50,008 nucleotides of DNA, taken from NCBI GenBank assembly GCA_012034075.1, contig JAAURD010000010.1, positions 1-50,008 of the forward strand, in the 5' to 3' direction. This document shows, in pieces, positions 9,330-18,840 of this stretch (the stretch's first letter is position 1; every line of letters begins with the position of its first letter). This stretch comes from Chloroflexaceae bacterium (GTDB lineage: Bacteria; Chloroflexota; Chloroflexia; Chloroflexales; Chloroflexaceae). The notes under the pieces are model-generated. The model was given only the letters and a program-made list of their open reading frames with translations. It did not search any database and was not told the DNA's origin. Position numbers and translations under genes: made by a program.

Positions 9330-10766
9330 ATGGTGAACCACCAACATGTGCAGGTACTTGTTATTGGTGGAGGTCCGGCAGGAAGCACAGCCGCCACGTT
9401 ACTGGCACGAGAAGGCATTGATGTCATGCTCGTTGAGCGTGATATGTTTCCCCGTTATCACATTGGTGAATCGCTTTTGCCATCAGTGCTTGAAATTCTG
9501 GAGTTGACAGGTGCGCTCGAAAAGGTAGAAGCCTTCGGGTTTCAGCATAAGCCAGGTGGTCATATCGAGTGGGGTAGCCAGCAGTGGGATCTGTTATTTC
9601 AAGATTTGCCCAGACAATATGGCTACAGTTTTCAGGTGATCCGCTCGGAATTTGATAAAATCTTGTTGGACCATGCAGCCAGCCAGGGTGTCAAGGTGCT
9701 GCAAGGGGTTGCCGTACAGCAGATTTTGTTTGACCCGGATCAGACCGAACGTCCCACTGGTGTGACCTTGAGCGAAGCTGCCAACAGCCAGCAGTCATGG
9801 GATATCACGTTTGATATGCTCATCGACGCATCTGGTCGTGCCGGGTTGATGGCAAATCGCTACTTGCGTAATCGACACTATCACGAAGCCTTCAAAAATG
9901 TGGCGCTATGGGGCTATTGGATGGACACGGCCCGATTGCCCGGGGACAAAGCAGGAGCGATTGCCACCATTTCGATCCCTGAAGGGTGGGTCTGGGCTAT
10001 TCCCCTGCACGATGCCACGATGAGCGTGGGCGTCGTGATGCACAAAGAGACGTTCAAAGCGAAACGAGCCAACCAAAGCTTGGAGACCATCTATCGCACC
10101 GGTTTGGAACAGTCGCCAACCATTTGCACGCTGCTGGCAACGGGCGAACTGGTTTCGGATGAGATTCGCGTTGAGACCGACTATTCCTATGCCGCGACCC
10201 AGTTTGCCGGACCTGGCTATTTCATCATTGGCGATGCGGCCTGTTTTATCGATCCGCTCCTCTCTAGTGGGGTGCATCTGGCCATGTTTAGTGGTCTTTT
10301 AGCGGCTGCCAGCATTGCCAGTGCTGTACGCAACGAGGTCAGCATGGCGGAGGCAACATCGTTCTTCGAGGAGAGCTATCGTAGCGCTTATCTGCGTGTA
10401 CTGGTCTTCCTCACCGCTTTCTATAACCTGTACGATGGGCGTGATTCGATTTTCTGGACGGCTCGACAGCTCTCATATCACAATGAAACGTCCGACACAA
10501 CCCTGAAGAGCGCCTTCACCCGGCTGATGTCTGGTGTTGAAGATTTGCACGATGTGCAGTACGCCAGTCAAACTGGGCGACATCTGATCCTGGAGGGCAT
10601 GTCCAAACAAGTTGAAGATTTCCTGGCCGAGCGTCCAACCAACAACACCGGCGGTCAAACAATGGGGAAATTCGGCGGAGTGAGAACGATGGCTCAGTCG
10701 CCGGAGCATGCAGTTCAAGGTATGTATATTGTAAAAGAACCTCATCTCTGTATTAAGCGTGTGTGA
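9330..10766 (+). CDS. Flavin-dependent halogenase
   Basis: 478 residues. The FAD-binding GGGPAGST is at about 13-20, followed by FPRYHIGESLLPS, typical of carrier- or phenol-acting FADH2-dependent halogenases (the PltA/CndH-like group). A conserved-type Lys at 74 (HKPGG) is the residue that forms the chloramine/hypohalous relay in the family. WVWAIP near 219-224 matches the WxWxIP signature that separates halogenases from related monooxygenases. GDAACFIDPLLSSGVHLA is the second FAD motif. The extra C-terminal region (about 360-478) is usual in this group. It is divergently transcribed from the AMP-ligase operon under a matching heptamer promoter. Likely role: chlorination or bromination of an ACP-bound phenolic intermediate. 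No flavin reductase gene is visible in the window. Confidence 0.88.
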   Translation: MVNHQHVQVLVIGGGPAGSTAATLLAREGIDVMLVERDMFPRYHIGESLLPSVLEILELTGALEKVEAFGFQHKPGGHIEWGSQQWDLLFQDLPRQYGYSFQVIRSEFDKILLDHAASQGVKVLQGVAVQQILFDPDQTERPTGVTLSEAANSQQSWDITFDMLIDASGRAGLMANRYLRNRHYHEAFKNVALWGYWMDTARLPGDKAGAIATISIPEGWVWAIPLHDATMSVGVVMHKETFKAKRANQSLETIYRTGLEQSPTICTLLATGELVSDEIRVETDYSYAATQFAGPGYFIIGDAACFIDPLLSSGVHLAMFSGLLAAASIASAVRNEVSMAEATSFFEESYRSAYLRVLVFLTAFYNLYDGRDSIFWTARQLSYHNETSDTTLKSAFTRLMSGVEDLHDVQYASQTGRHLILEGMSKQVEDFLAERPTNNTGGQTMGKFGGVRTMAQSPEHAVQGMYIVKEPHLCIKRV

Positions 10767-10800
10767 ATAACCGTGTGTTATACACCCCTCGCCAGGTTCT

Positions 10801-10827
10801 GTTGTCATTTGACAACGGTGTTATGAT
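10801..10827 (+). promoter_or_regulatory. Palindrome and extended -10 before the ATPase operon
   Basis: A 7-2-7 inverted repeat GTTGTCA-tt-TGACAAC (10801-10816) is followed 5 bp later by TATGAT (10822-10827) with a TGT extension. It lies just upstream of the small ORF at 10836 and the ATPase. This looks like a promoter with an overlapping dimeric operator and has no heptamer pair. Confidence 0.45.
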
Positions 10828-10835
10828 GGGAGTCT

Positions 10836-11066
10836 ATGAGCACCATATCTCATGACCTATGGCAAAAGATACAGGCATTCCTGACACATGGTAAGGATCA
10901 GTATCTAGTGGAATGGTTCATCGACAAGATTACCCACTATCGCCGAGTCTGTTCGTACTTCGAGAATCTGAAAAGGTGTTATATGAGCTTTTTTCAGTGT
11001 ATTGGTGTTCTAAATCTGGTTATGATAAAGATCAAATGTCAACACAACCTGGTTTGGGAGCATTAA
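10836..11066 (+). CDS. Small unknown ORF before the P-type ATPase
   Basis: 76-residue frame, MSTISHDLWQKIQAFL onward, ending 3 bp before the ATPase start, so possibly coupled to it. No domain recognised. The first 27 residues look protein-like. After about 10915 the composition turns Cys/Tyr-rich, while another frame (LRESEKVLYELFSVYW) looks equally plausible, so a frame break like those elsewhere may hide here. Could be a short leader protein of the ATPase operon or spurious. Confidence 0.3.
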   Translation: MSTISHDLWQKIQAFLTHGKDQYLVEWFIDKITHYRRVCSYFENLKRCYMSFFQCIGVLNLVMIKIKCQHNLVWEH

Positions 11067-11069
11067 GGT

Positions 11070-13322
11070 ATGTCACTCACCGGAACGTTTCGACGTCTGT
11101 TACCCAACAGTAGCACTGCTCTGCAACGCCGTCTTCCCAAAACCTCGCTCGTCGAAAAGCTCATTCCCCAGCAGCCACAGACAGATACAGCAAACCCGCT
11201 TGCCGAACAAGTTGGTGAGTGGCAAGAAGTTCTGTCTGGTTTTTATCAGGATCAACAAGTTTCTCTGGTCAAAGGGCTGCAAAAGACCTATCAACAGGTG
11301 TGCAATCCTCGGACCGAGTTGCGTGCCCGACGCACACGCCAATGGCTCCAGCGTGAGCGAACTAATCAAGCGAAGCGCGGTTCTTTTGGCGTTACCGAGC
11401 AAGAGGTGAACCGCAGTTTGCTTGTTGCGATGAGCGTGGTTGCCTTAGACCTCTTCGGTTCACTGGTCTTTCCCCCAGTGCGTGTCCTCACGGTGCCACT
11501 TATCCTGGTTGCGACCTACCCTATCTTCAAAGTCACGTGGTTCCATCTTCGCCGTCACCACCGACCCAATGTCGGCTTCGTAGTCTGCTTAACGGTAATA
11601 GCCTCTATTGCGACAGGCTATTATACGCTTAGTATTATTAATGGTCTGATTAACCAACTTGCGCTGAAGCTCCAATTTCGTATTCAGGATGACTCGCAGA
11701 GTCGTCTGGTTGATGTGTTTAAACAACAATCACACTTTGTCTATACGCTCATCGATGGCGTTGAAATACGCACACCTTTTGCCAATGTCCGTCGTGACGA
11801 TATCATTGTGGTGCATACTGGTGAAATGGTGCCAGTAGATGGGATGATTGTGCAAGGATCAGCCAGTATCGACCAGCATCTGCTCACGGGTGAATCGCAA
11901 CCAGCGGAAAAGGGTATCGGTGATGAAGTATTTGCTTCGACCATGGTCTTAACCGGCTGGATTCATATCCGTGCCGAAAAAGCGGGCGAAGAGACCATGG
12001 TTGCGCAGATTGGTCAGATCTTGCACAAGACAATCAGCGATAAAACTGATGTCCAGTTGCAGGCCGATAAGATGGCAAACGAAACGGTATTGCCAACACT
12101 GGCCCTAGGCCTTATCATCCTGCCGATCCTTGGCCCTATGGCAGCAGTGAGTGTCGTAGTGGCCCACTTTGGGATGCGCATGTCGATTGTTGCACCCATT
12201 GTAGTACTGAACTACTTCCGTCTGCTGTCGCAACATCAGATTCTGGTCAAAGATGGGCGGACGCTTGACCTGCTGCGTGATATTGATACGGTCGTCTTTG
12301 ATAAGACCGGTACGTTGACGATCCATCAACCCCATGTTGGCCGTATATATACCTGGAATGGAGCCACCGAAGACGATGTGCTTGCCTGGGCCGCCGCAGC
12401 CGAGCATAAGCAGAGTCATCCAATAGCCCTGGCGATTGTTGAAGCAGCGGAGACTCGTCACCTTGCTATCCCCGAAGTCAGCAAAACTGCTTACGAAGTG
12501 GGGTATGGCTTAACCGTAACGGTTGGTCCAAAACAGATCAAGGTTGGCAGTTATCGCTTTATGCAACAGGCGCATATCTCAATAAACCCAGACATTCATG
12601 CAGCTGAAGAAGCAGCCCATCAGCAAGGCCATTCGCTGGTGCTGGTTGCCCGTGATAACGAGATTATTGGTGCAATCGAACTCGTGCCAACTATTCGTCC
12701 AGAAGCGAACGCCGTCATTGCTGGTTTGCGTCAGCGTGGTATTCAGCATATTACGATTATCTCTGGCGATCGCGAAGCACCAACACGCAAACTGGCCCAT
12801 GATCTTGGCATGGATGGGTATTTTGCCGAAACGTTGCCGCAAAATAAGGCTGAGATTATCGACCAACTGCAGCAGCAGGGCCGCAGTGTTTGTTTTGTTG
12901 GCGATGGCATCAACGATGCCATCGCGCTGAAGAAAGCGCATGTTTCGGTGTCTCTGCGTGGTGCTTCCACCGTGGCCACCGATACAGCGCAAATTGTGTT
13001 GCTGGATGAAGGACTGGAGCATCTCTGCCAGCTCTTTGATTTCGCACACGATTTTGATCGAACCATGAAGACCTGCTTTGGTCTGGTTGTAGCCCCCAGT
13101 CTTGTTGGTATGGGTGGCGTGTTATTCCTGGGCTATGGATTACCACAGGCCATCTGGTTCAAACAGCTGAGCTTGATTTTAGGTGTATCGGGTTCGATGG
13201 GACCACTCGCACGGGCAGTCTTCTGGTCGCCGCAAGCACCACTGCTGGCAACACCAGAGCAACCTGCATTGCCCAATGCTAAAGCGACGGAGCAAACCCT
13301 AAACAACTGCCCAAAACAGTGA
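11070..13322 (+). CDS. P-type ATPase, P1B-like but lacking the CPx motif
   Basis: 750 residues. A soluble N-terminal stretch of about 110 residues is followed by transmembrane segments at about 115-200. Then come the actuator domain with TGES (about 273), a membrane pair at about 340-390, DKTGT (phosphorylated Asp about 411), SHP (HP motif of P1B ATPases, about 448), GDGIND (about 611) and a final membrane pair. In heavy-metal pumps the sixth segment carries CPC, SPC or similar; here it reads SIVAP, so no Cys metal ligand is present, and no N-terminal metal-binding domain is visible. The transported species is unknown. It leads a plus-strand set with a peptide ABC system next to the halogenase. 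A second ATPase of the same type lies at 32857. Confidence 0.85.
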   Translation: MSLTGTFRRLLPNSSTALQRRLPKTSLVEKLIPQQPQTDTANPLAEQVGEWQEVLSGFYQDQQVSLVKGLQKTYQQVCNPRTELRARRTRQWLQRERTNQAKRGSFGVTEQEVNRSLLVAMSVVALDLFGSLVFPPVRVLTVPLILVATYPIFKVTWFHLRRHHRPNVGFVVCLTVIASIATGYYTLSIINGLINQLALKLQFRIQDDSQSRLVDVFKQQSHFVYTLIDGVEIRTPFANVRRDDIIVVHTGEMVPVDGMIVQGSASIDQHLLTGESQPAEKGIGDEVFASTMVLTGWIHIRAEKAGEETMVAQIGQILHKTISDKTDVQLQADKMANETVLPTLALGLIILPILGPMAAVSVVVAHFGMRMSIVAPIVVLNYFRLLSQHQILVKDGRTLDLLRDIDTVVFDKTGTLTIHQPHVGRIYTWNGATEDDVLAWAAAAEHKQSHPIALAIVEAAETRHLAIPEVSKTAYEVGYGLTVTVGPKQIKVGSYRFMQQAHISINPDIHAAEEAAHQQGHSLVLVARDNEIIGAIELVPTIRPEANAVIAGLRQRGIQHITIISGDREAPTRKLAHDLGMDGYFAETLPQNKAEIIDQLQQQGRSVCFVGDGINDAIALKKAHVSVSLRGASTVATDTAQIVLLDEGLEHLCQLFDFAHDFDRTMKTCFGLVVAPSLVGMGGVLFLGYGLPQAIWFKQLSLILGVSGSMGPLARAVFWSPQAPLLATPEQPALPNAKATEQTLNNCPKQ

Positions 13323-13349
13323 ATCGCGATAGAGAGAACCATACAAAAA

Positions 13350-14907
13350 ATGATGAACCGTGTAAGTATCCATAAACGTGTTTGTTCTGCCATACTCCTG
13401 CTCTTGATCTTGCTTTTGGTGGCATGCAACAACCAACCAGCAACCCCAGCCAATGACGCTGCTTCAGGCGCGACCGCACCAGCAGACACTCCTTCGCGTA
13501 GCACATTGCGCTTTGGCTTCGGCAATCGCTTCTTGACCTGGGATCCCCACCAGGAGCAACGTCCGGTAACGCTGATGGGATATCAACTGGTGTATGATGC
13601 GTTGTTGACGGAGGACAGCACCGGGCAGTTACTCCCTGGTCTCGCAATCGAATGGGCACAACAAATTGATACCGTCGAATTGACGCTCCGTGAAGGGGTG
13701 GTGTTTCACGATGGTACACCCTTTGATGCCGAAGTGGCCCGAGCCAATCTGCTCCACGCTCGTAACGAAGGCGCTCCCGCAATTGCCCAACAACTGCTCG
13801 CAGTTGACTCCATCGATGTGCTGGACCCATACCGCATTCGTCTCAATCTCGCTGCCCCTGTCCCAGATTTACTCTCGAACCTGGCTCGTTCAGCAGGCAT
13901 GATGATCAGCCCTGAAGCCTTCGCTACCGCAGCTGAACAACCCGTTGGCACCGGCCCTGGGTTTTTAATGCCAATGAGTCAACACCAGATGTGCAATATG
14001 TCTTTGATGCTTTTCCCGATTTCTGGGATCCGCAGCAACAGGGTCTCGAACGTGTTGTGTTACTGGTATTGCCCGATGCTACGGCACGGCTGAATGCCTT
14101 ACGCAGCGGTGAAGTCGATGCCGCATCCGCTGACTTCATGGATGCAGCGGCACTGCAAAGTGAAGGCTTTACGTTGCTCACAAATGATGCCTTTTATCTT
14201 GCCCTGCATATCCTGGACCGCGAGGGCACCATCATTCCGGAATTTGCCGATGAGCGTGTGCGTCTCGCTATCAGTTATGCTATCGACCGTCAAACCTTTG
14301 TTGATATCGTGCATGCAGGGTTCGGAGAACCTATGACCCAACGGTTTCTTCCAGGCCAATATGGATACGCGGATGATCTGGTTGACCTGAACTACAACCC
14401 CGAACGAGCACGCGAACTGCTGGCTGAGGCCGGGGTCGAAACCCTGGAGTTTACCCTGCCGATGGCTGGAGCTCTGGAATCTGAATTTCAGGCACTGGCT
14501 GGGTTTCTGCAAGAGGTCGGCATCACCATGCATATCGAACCCATTGCACCTGGTACATTGATACAAGAGGTAACAGCGGGTCAGTGGGAAGCGGCGCTTT
14601 TGCCCTGAATGAGCCACATGTTGCAACATATATTGCCAACCGAGTACAGGTTGATGGTTTTCTGAACCCGTTTCGAGTACGTGCAGCAGACCTTGAAGTG
14701 TTGGCAATCCAAGCTCGACAGATCCCTCCGGATAGAGCAGAACCGTTGTGGGCTGAATTGACCCGTAAAACTGCTGAACGTGGTATTATTATCCATATCT
14801 GCTCGGTGCCATCGCTTGTCTTCACTACACCTCGTGTTCGCGGTGGCGAAGTCGGTTATCTCCAACCCGACGTGCTGCAGCTTCGCGGCGTGACCATCAG
14901 CGAATAA
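13350..14907 (+). CDS. Peptide-binding lipoprotein of ABC transporter (frame broken twice)
   Basis: Extracytoplasmic solute-binding protein, SBP_bac_5 family (dipeptide/oligopeptide/nickel type). The N-terminal lipoprotein signal ends in LLVAC near residue 28. LREGVVFHDGTPFDAEV and a GTGP segment are standard family motifs. The frame is broken near 13957-13966 (after GTGP) and at a T4 run (14598-14601). Adding one base at each place joins VFNANES, FDAFPDFWDP and ALNEPHVATY into a single protein of about 520 residues. It ends 3 bp before the DppB-like permease and is the binding component of that transporter. Ligand unknown; a role in uptake of peptides or of the cluster product is possible. 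Confidence 0.85.
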
Positions 14908-14910
14908 AAC

Positions 14911-15855
14911 ATGCAATGGTTTATCCTCTGGCGTCTTATCACGGCGCTACCGTTGTTATTGGTAGTATCAGTGCTCATCTTTTTGTTGTTGCACCTTATC
15001 CCTGGTAGTGCTGCCGTGGTCATATTGGGCGAAGCAGCTTCACCCGAACGTATTGCTGCGCTGGAAACTGAATTGGGTTTGAACGACCCGCTCTATATGC
15101 AGTATGGTCGTTGGATCAGCCATGCCCTTCAGGGTGATCTCGGTAACTCGATGATCAATGGCCGACCAGTGGTCGATGCGCTGAGCACCCGCTTGCCGGT
15201 AACACTCTCGCTGGCAGCTGGTGGCCTGTGTGTGAGCGTGTTCTTCGGTATCACGCTTGGCATACTGGCAGGGGCCCACCCCGGCTCCGTGGTTGATCGC
15301 TTCTCCGTGTTTATCGCATCATTAGGATTGGCATTGCCCGCGTTCTGGCTCGCCATCCTGCTCTCAAGTTGGTTCGCCATTGAACTGGGCTGGTTTCCCG
15401 CTGTCGGTTATACTCCCTTCCGCGAAAGTCCGATTGGCTGGTTGCACAGCCTGGTCTTACCCTCACTGGCACTGGGTTTACCCAGTAGTGCATTTGTTAC
15501 CCGTCAGATGCGCAGTTCATTACGTGGTGTCTTACAAACACCCTATATTCGAGCAGCACGGGCCACCGGTGTTGGCGGTTGGTCACTTATATGGAGGCAT
15601 GCATTACGGAACGCACTCATCCCGGTCATCACGATCATTGGGTTTGAAATGACCAGACTGGTTGGTGGGGCCTTTTTAGTTGAGCAGGTGTTTGCTCTAC
15701 CGGGTATGGGATCGTTGATGATCAACGCCGTCTTGGAACGAGATATCCCAACTGTACAGGGCATCATTCTGGTTATCGCATGCCTGGTTATAGCAATCAA
15801 TGTGCTGGTTGATATCAGCTATGGCTGGCTTAATCCACGGGTCCGCCTCGCATGA
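14911..15855 (+). CDS. Peptide ABC transporter permease (DppB-like)
   Basis: 314 residues with six expected membrane segments. The first segment at about 8-30 is typical of DppB/OppB, followed by the conserved SPERIAALETELGLNDPLYMQYGRWI-type periplasmic region. The coupling EAA loop is seen in YIRAARATGVGG near 210. It overlaps the next gene by 4 bp (ATGA) and follows the binding protein directly. It forms the inner-membrane channel together with the permease half of the next gene product. Confidence 0.93.
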   Translation: MQWFILWRLITALPLLLVVSVLIFLLLHLIPGSAAVVILGEAASPERIAALETELGLNDPLYMQYGRWISHALQGDLGNSMINGRPVVDALSTRLPVTLSLAAGGLCVSVFFGITLGILAGAHPGSVVDRFSVFIASLGLALPAFWLAILLSSWFAIELGWFPAVGYTPFRESPIGWLHSLVLPSLALGLPSSAFVTRQMRSSLRGVLQTPYIRAARATGVGGWSLIWRHALRNALIPVITIIGFEMTRLVGGAFLVEQVFALPGMGSLMINAVLERDIPTVQGIILVIACLVIAINVLVDISYGWLNPRVRLA

Positions 15856-17816
15856 GGATCGATTCGACCAATGCACCGGGCCTTACTCGCCGTCGCATCC
15901 GCGTTGGTTCGACTCGTTTCTGGCGGCGTTTCATGCACCAACGTCTGGCCCTGATAGCAGCCTTGCTGCTTGGTGCATTGGTCCTGATAGCCCTGTTTGC
16001 GCCGATCCTCGCACCATACGATCCCGCTACGCAGAACCTACGTGTAACGCTCCAGGGGCCGAGTCCCGCATACTGGCTTGGTACCGATGCCCTCGGTCGT
16101 GACACTCTGAGCCGCTTGATCTTTGGTACATGCATCTCCCTGCAGGCCGCGTTGTTCGGTGTTGGTATTGCTGTTATCATCGGCGTACCAATTGGCCTGA
16201 TTGCTGGTTATTATGGTGGTCTCCTCGATAGCTTTTGTATGTGGATGGTCGATATCTTTTTTGTTCTCCCACCACTGGTCTTTGCGCTTGCGTTGTTAAC
16301 GCTTCTGGGACAAGGCTTACTCAATGTCGTGCTCTCTATTGGGCTTGTGATGGTGCCGCTGTATGTGCGTCTGACCCGTGGGGTGATGCTGGCAGAACGT
16401 GAACAGCTGTATGTCGAAAGCGCTCGGGTTGGAGGCATTTCGACCCCGGCGATTTTGGTCCGTCATCTGCTACCAAATATCGTACCACCACTTATTGTGC
16501 AAACCACCCAGCTCTTTGCCGTTGCATTGCTGATCGAAGCGGCGTTGAGTTTCCTCGGTTTTGGCGTAGCGGTGGGTGAACCAGGTTGGGGCCGCATGCT
16601 TGCCGAAGCACAGAGAAGTCTGTCGCGCCAACCGTTTTTGGCCGTGCCCCCAGGACTGGCGTTGACGATGACCGTTCTGGCATTCAACGTGTTGGGAGAT
16701 GGTTTGCGTCATGCATTTGAGCGTGAAAGTAACGCATTCCACCGTGCAGCCACGCAGAAAGAGTCTCGGGTTTCAGCCGAACCGGCTGCCAGGCTTCCAT
16801 CAGATCAGCACCCCGCGGATACAATACCCACACTCCCACTGCTTGCAGTGCGGCACCTGGCAGTCTGCTTTCCTGATCCATCTGGCGACCATAGAACCAT
16901 CCTTGAGGATATATCATTTGATCTCGCACCCGGCGAAACGTTGGGGCTGGTTGGCGAGTCCGGGTCGGGCAAAAGCATGACCGCACTGGCTCTGCTTGGG
17001 CTGATTCCGCCACCCGGTCGTATCAGTGCTGGCGAAATCTGGCTCAATCGGCGTAACCTGTTAGCAATGCCACCAGCCGAACGACGACGGGTGCGTGGTC
17101 GTGAAATGGCAATGGTCTTTCAAGAGCCCATGGCATCACTCAATCCCGTTCTCACGATTGGCCAACATCTGGTTGAACCGCTCCAGTTGCATCACCGCCT
17201 GAATCGGAGACAGGCACGCGCACGCGCACTTGAACTGCTGGCAATGGTTCAGGTACCCCACCCGCATCAACGTATTGATGCGTACCCGCATCAGCTTTCT
17301 GGTGGTCTGGCGCAACGGGTGATGATCGCACGGGCATTGGCCTGTAACCAGCGCCTATTGATCTGCGATGAGCCAACTACCGCGCTCGACGTCACCGTCC
17401 AGGGGCAGATTCTGGATGTCCTGACCAATCTCCAGCATCAGCTTGGCATGGCAATGATCTTCATCAGTCACGATCTGGCCGTGGTTGCTGAAGTTTGTGA
17501 CCGGGTGCTCGTGTTGTATGCCGGCCAGGTGGTAGAAACCGGTCCAACGGTCACCCTGTTCCAATCACCGTGTCACCCCTATACCGCCGCGTTACTTAAG
17601 ACCCTCGTGCAACATGATAGCCCCACCGAACGCTTGCCCGTCCTCCCAGGAAATGTGCCCAGTATCGGCAACTGGCCCATAGGCTGTCGCTTTCATCCTC
17701 GTTGTACCTTTGCTACCGATAGTTGTCGCAGCGGCATGATCCCCTTGCACACCCTGGAAACTGGTCAGGCAAGCCGTTGTATCCGTCTCGATGAGATTGA
17801 TCTCACGGTATCATGA
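15852..17816 (+). CDS. Fused permease-ATPase of peptide ABC transporter (DppC-DppD)
   Basis: 654 residues joining two normally separate subunits. Residues about 1-295 are a DppC-like permease: an N-terminal membrane segment, [14 protein letters not shown], the EAA-type loop ESARVGG, and [17 protein letters not shown]. After a linker, residues about 325-645 are a DppD-like ATPase with GESGSGKS (Walker A), [15 protein letters not shown] (signature), [12 protein letters not shown] (Walker B) and the C-terminal Cys-containing oligopeptide-transporter tail [14 protein letters not shown]. There is no stop or frame change between the halves, so the fusion is read directly. It overlaps the next gene by 4 bp. 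Confidence 0.92.
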   Translation: MRIDSTNAPGLTRRRIRVGSTRFWRRFMHQRLALIAALLLGALVLIALFAPILAPYDPATQNLRVTLQGPSPAYWLGTDALGRDTLSRLIFGTCISLQAALFGVGIAVIIGVPIGLIAGYYGGLLDSFCMWMVDIFFVLPPLVFALALLTLLGQGLLNVVLSIGLVMVPLYVRLTRGVMLAEREQLYVESARVGGISTPAILVRHLLPNIVPPLIVQTTQLFAVALLIEAALSFLGFGVAVGEPGWGRMLAEAQRSLSRQPFLAVPPGLALTMTVLAFNVLGDGLRHAFERESNAFHRAATQKESRVSAEPAARLPSDQHPADTIPTLPLLAVRHLAVCFPDPSGDHRTILEDISFDLAPGETLGLVGESGSGKSMTALALLGLIPPPGRISAGEIWLNRRNLLAMPPAERRRVRGREMAMVFQEPMASLNPVLTIGQHLVEPLQLHHRLNRRQARARALELLAMVQVPHPHQRIDAYPHQLSGGLAQRVMIARALACNQRLLICDEPTTALDVTVQGQILDVLTNLQHQLGMAMIFISHDLAVVAEVCDRVLVLYAGQVVETGPTVTLFQSPCHPYTAALLKTLVQHDSPTERLPVLPGNVPSIGNWPIGCRFHPRCTFATDSCRSGMIPLHTLETGQASRCIRLDEIDLTVS

Positions 17817-18817
17817 TGAGCGATCAGTACACACCATTTCTCCAGGTTCGTGATCTTGGCGTAACCTTTCTGCCGCCGCGACGGCTTCCCTGGAAGGCAC
17901 CGCATCGTGTGCATGCCGTGCGTGAGGTCAGCTTTGCTATTGCGGCCGGTCGCACTTTTGGCCTGGTTGGCGAGTCGGGATCGGGAAAATCGACGGTAGC
18001 ACGCGCGATCCTGCGCTTGCTTCGTCCAGACCGCGGAAGCATTCGGGTAGCCAATCAGGAGATTACGACATGCAAAGGTCGAGACTTGCTCGCCTATCGC
18101 CGTCAAGTGCAGGCAGTGTTTCAAGACCCATATGCATCACTTAATCCTTCCCATGTGATCAGCAGTACTATCGGTGAGCTGTTAACCCGCCACCGGAATG
18201 TGCGACCAGGGCGCGAGCGCGATCAAATGGTCGTTGCATTGCTGTCACAGGTCGGGTTATCCCAAGAACATTTGGACCGTTTTCCCTACGAACTATCAGG
18301 TGGGCAACGTCAACGTGTGGCTATTGCCCGTGCATTAGCAGTTGCCCCACAGATGCTTATTTGCGATGAGCCAACCAGTGCCCTGGATAGTTCGATCCAG
18401 AGTCAGGTCATCAATCTGTTCATCGATATTCGCGAGCAACATGGCGTTACCTACCTTTTTATTGGGCACAACTTGCATGTGGTACGCCACATCAGCGATG
18501 TAATCGGCGTCATGTATCATGGGTATCTGGTTGAAACTGGGCCTACCTGGCGCGTCTATCAAGAACCAGCCCATCCTTACACCCAGATGTTGCTGCAAGC
18601 CGTCCCCATACCCGACCCAATACAGCAAAAACACCGTGCCGCCCAACGGCGACTGCTTCATCATCCCAGCGTCAACAGCGATCAGGCTGACTTAATTGCT
18701 GGTTGCCCATTCCAACACCGCTGCCCAGCTGTAATGGATGTTTGTCGCCAGACGATGCCTGGAGCAACCACAGTCGTCAACGGTGGCGAAGTACGCTGTC
18801 ATCTTGCATCCCAATAA
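17813..18817 (+). CDS. Peptide ABC transporter ATPase (DppF-like)
   Basis: 334 residues. GESGSGKST (Walker A), [13 protein letters not shown] (Q-loop), [15 protein letters not shown] (signature), [11 protein letters not shown] (Walker B), IGHN for the H-loop, and the oligopeptide-transporter C-terminal motif [14 protein letters not shown]. It completes the transporter encoded from 13350: binding protein, DppB, fused DppCD, DppF. It is convergent with the giant exporter gene, whose stop lies 23 bp away. Confidence 0.93.
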   Translation: MMSDQYTPFLQVRDLGVTFLPPRRLPWKAPHRVHAVREVSFAIAAGRTFGLVGESGSGKSTVARAILRLLRPDRGSIRVANQEITTCKGRDLLAYRRQVQAVFQDPYASLNPSHVISSTIGELLTRHRNVRPGRERDQMVVALLSQVGLSQEHLDRFPYELSGGQRQRVAIARALAVAPQMLICDEPTSALDSSIQSQVINLFIDIREQHGVTYLFIGHNLHVVRHISDVIGVMYHGYLVETGPTWRVYQEPAHPYTQMLLQAVPIPDPIQQKHRAAQRRLLHHPSVNSDQADLIAGCPFQHRCPAVMDVCRQTMPGATTVVNGGEVRCHLASQ

Positions 18818-18840
18818 GGTGCTGATAAGTAAAGCAACCG

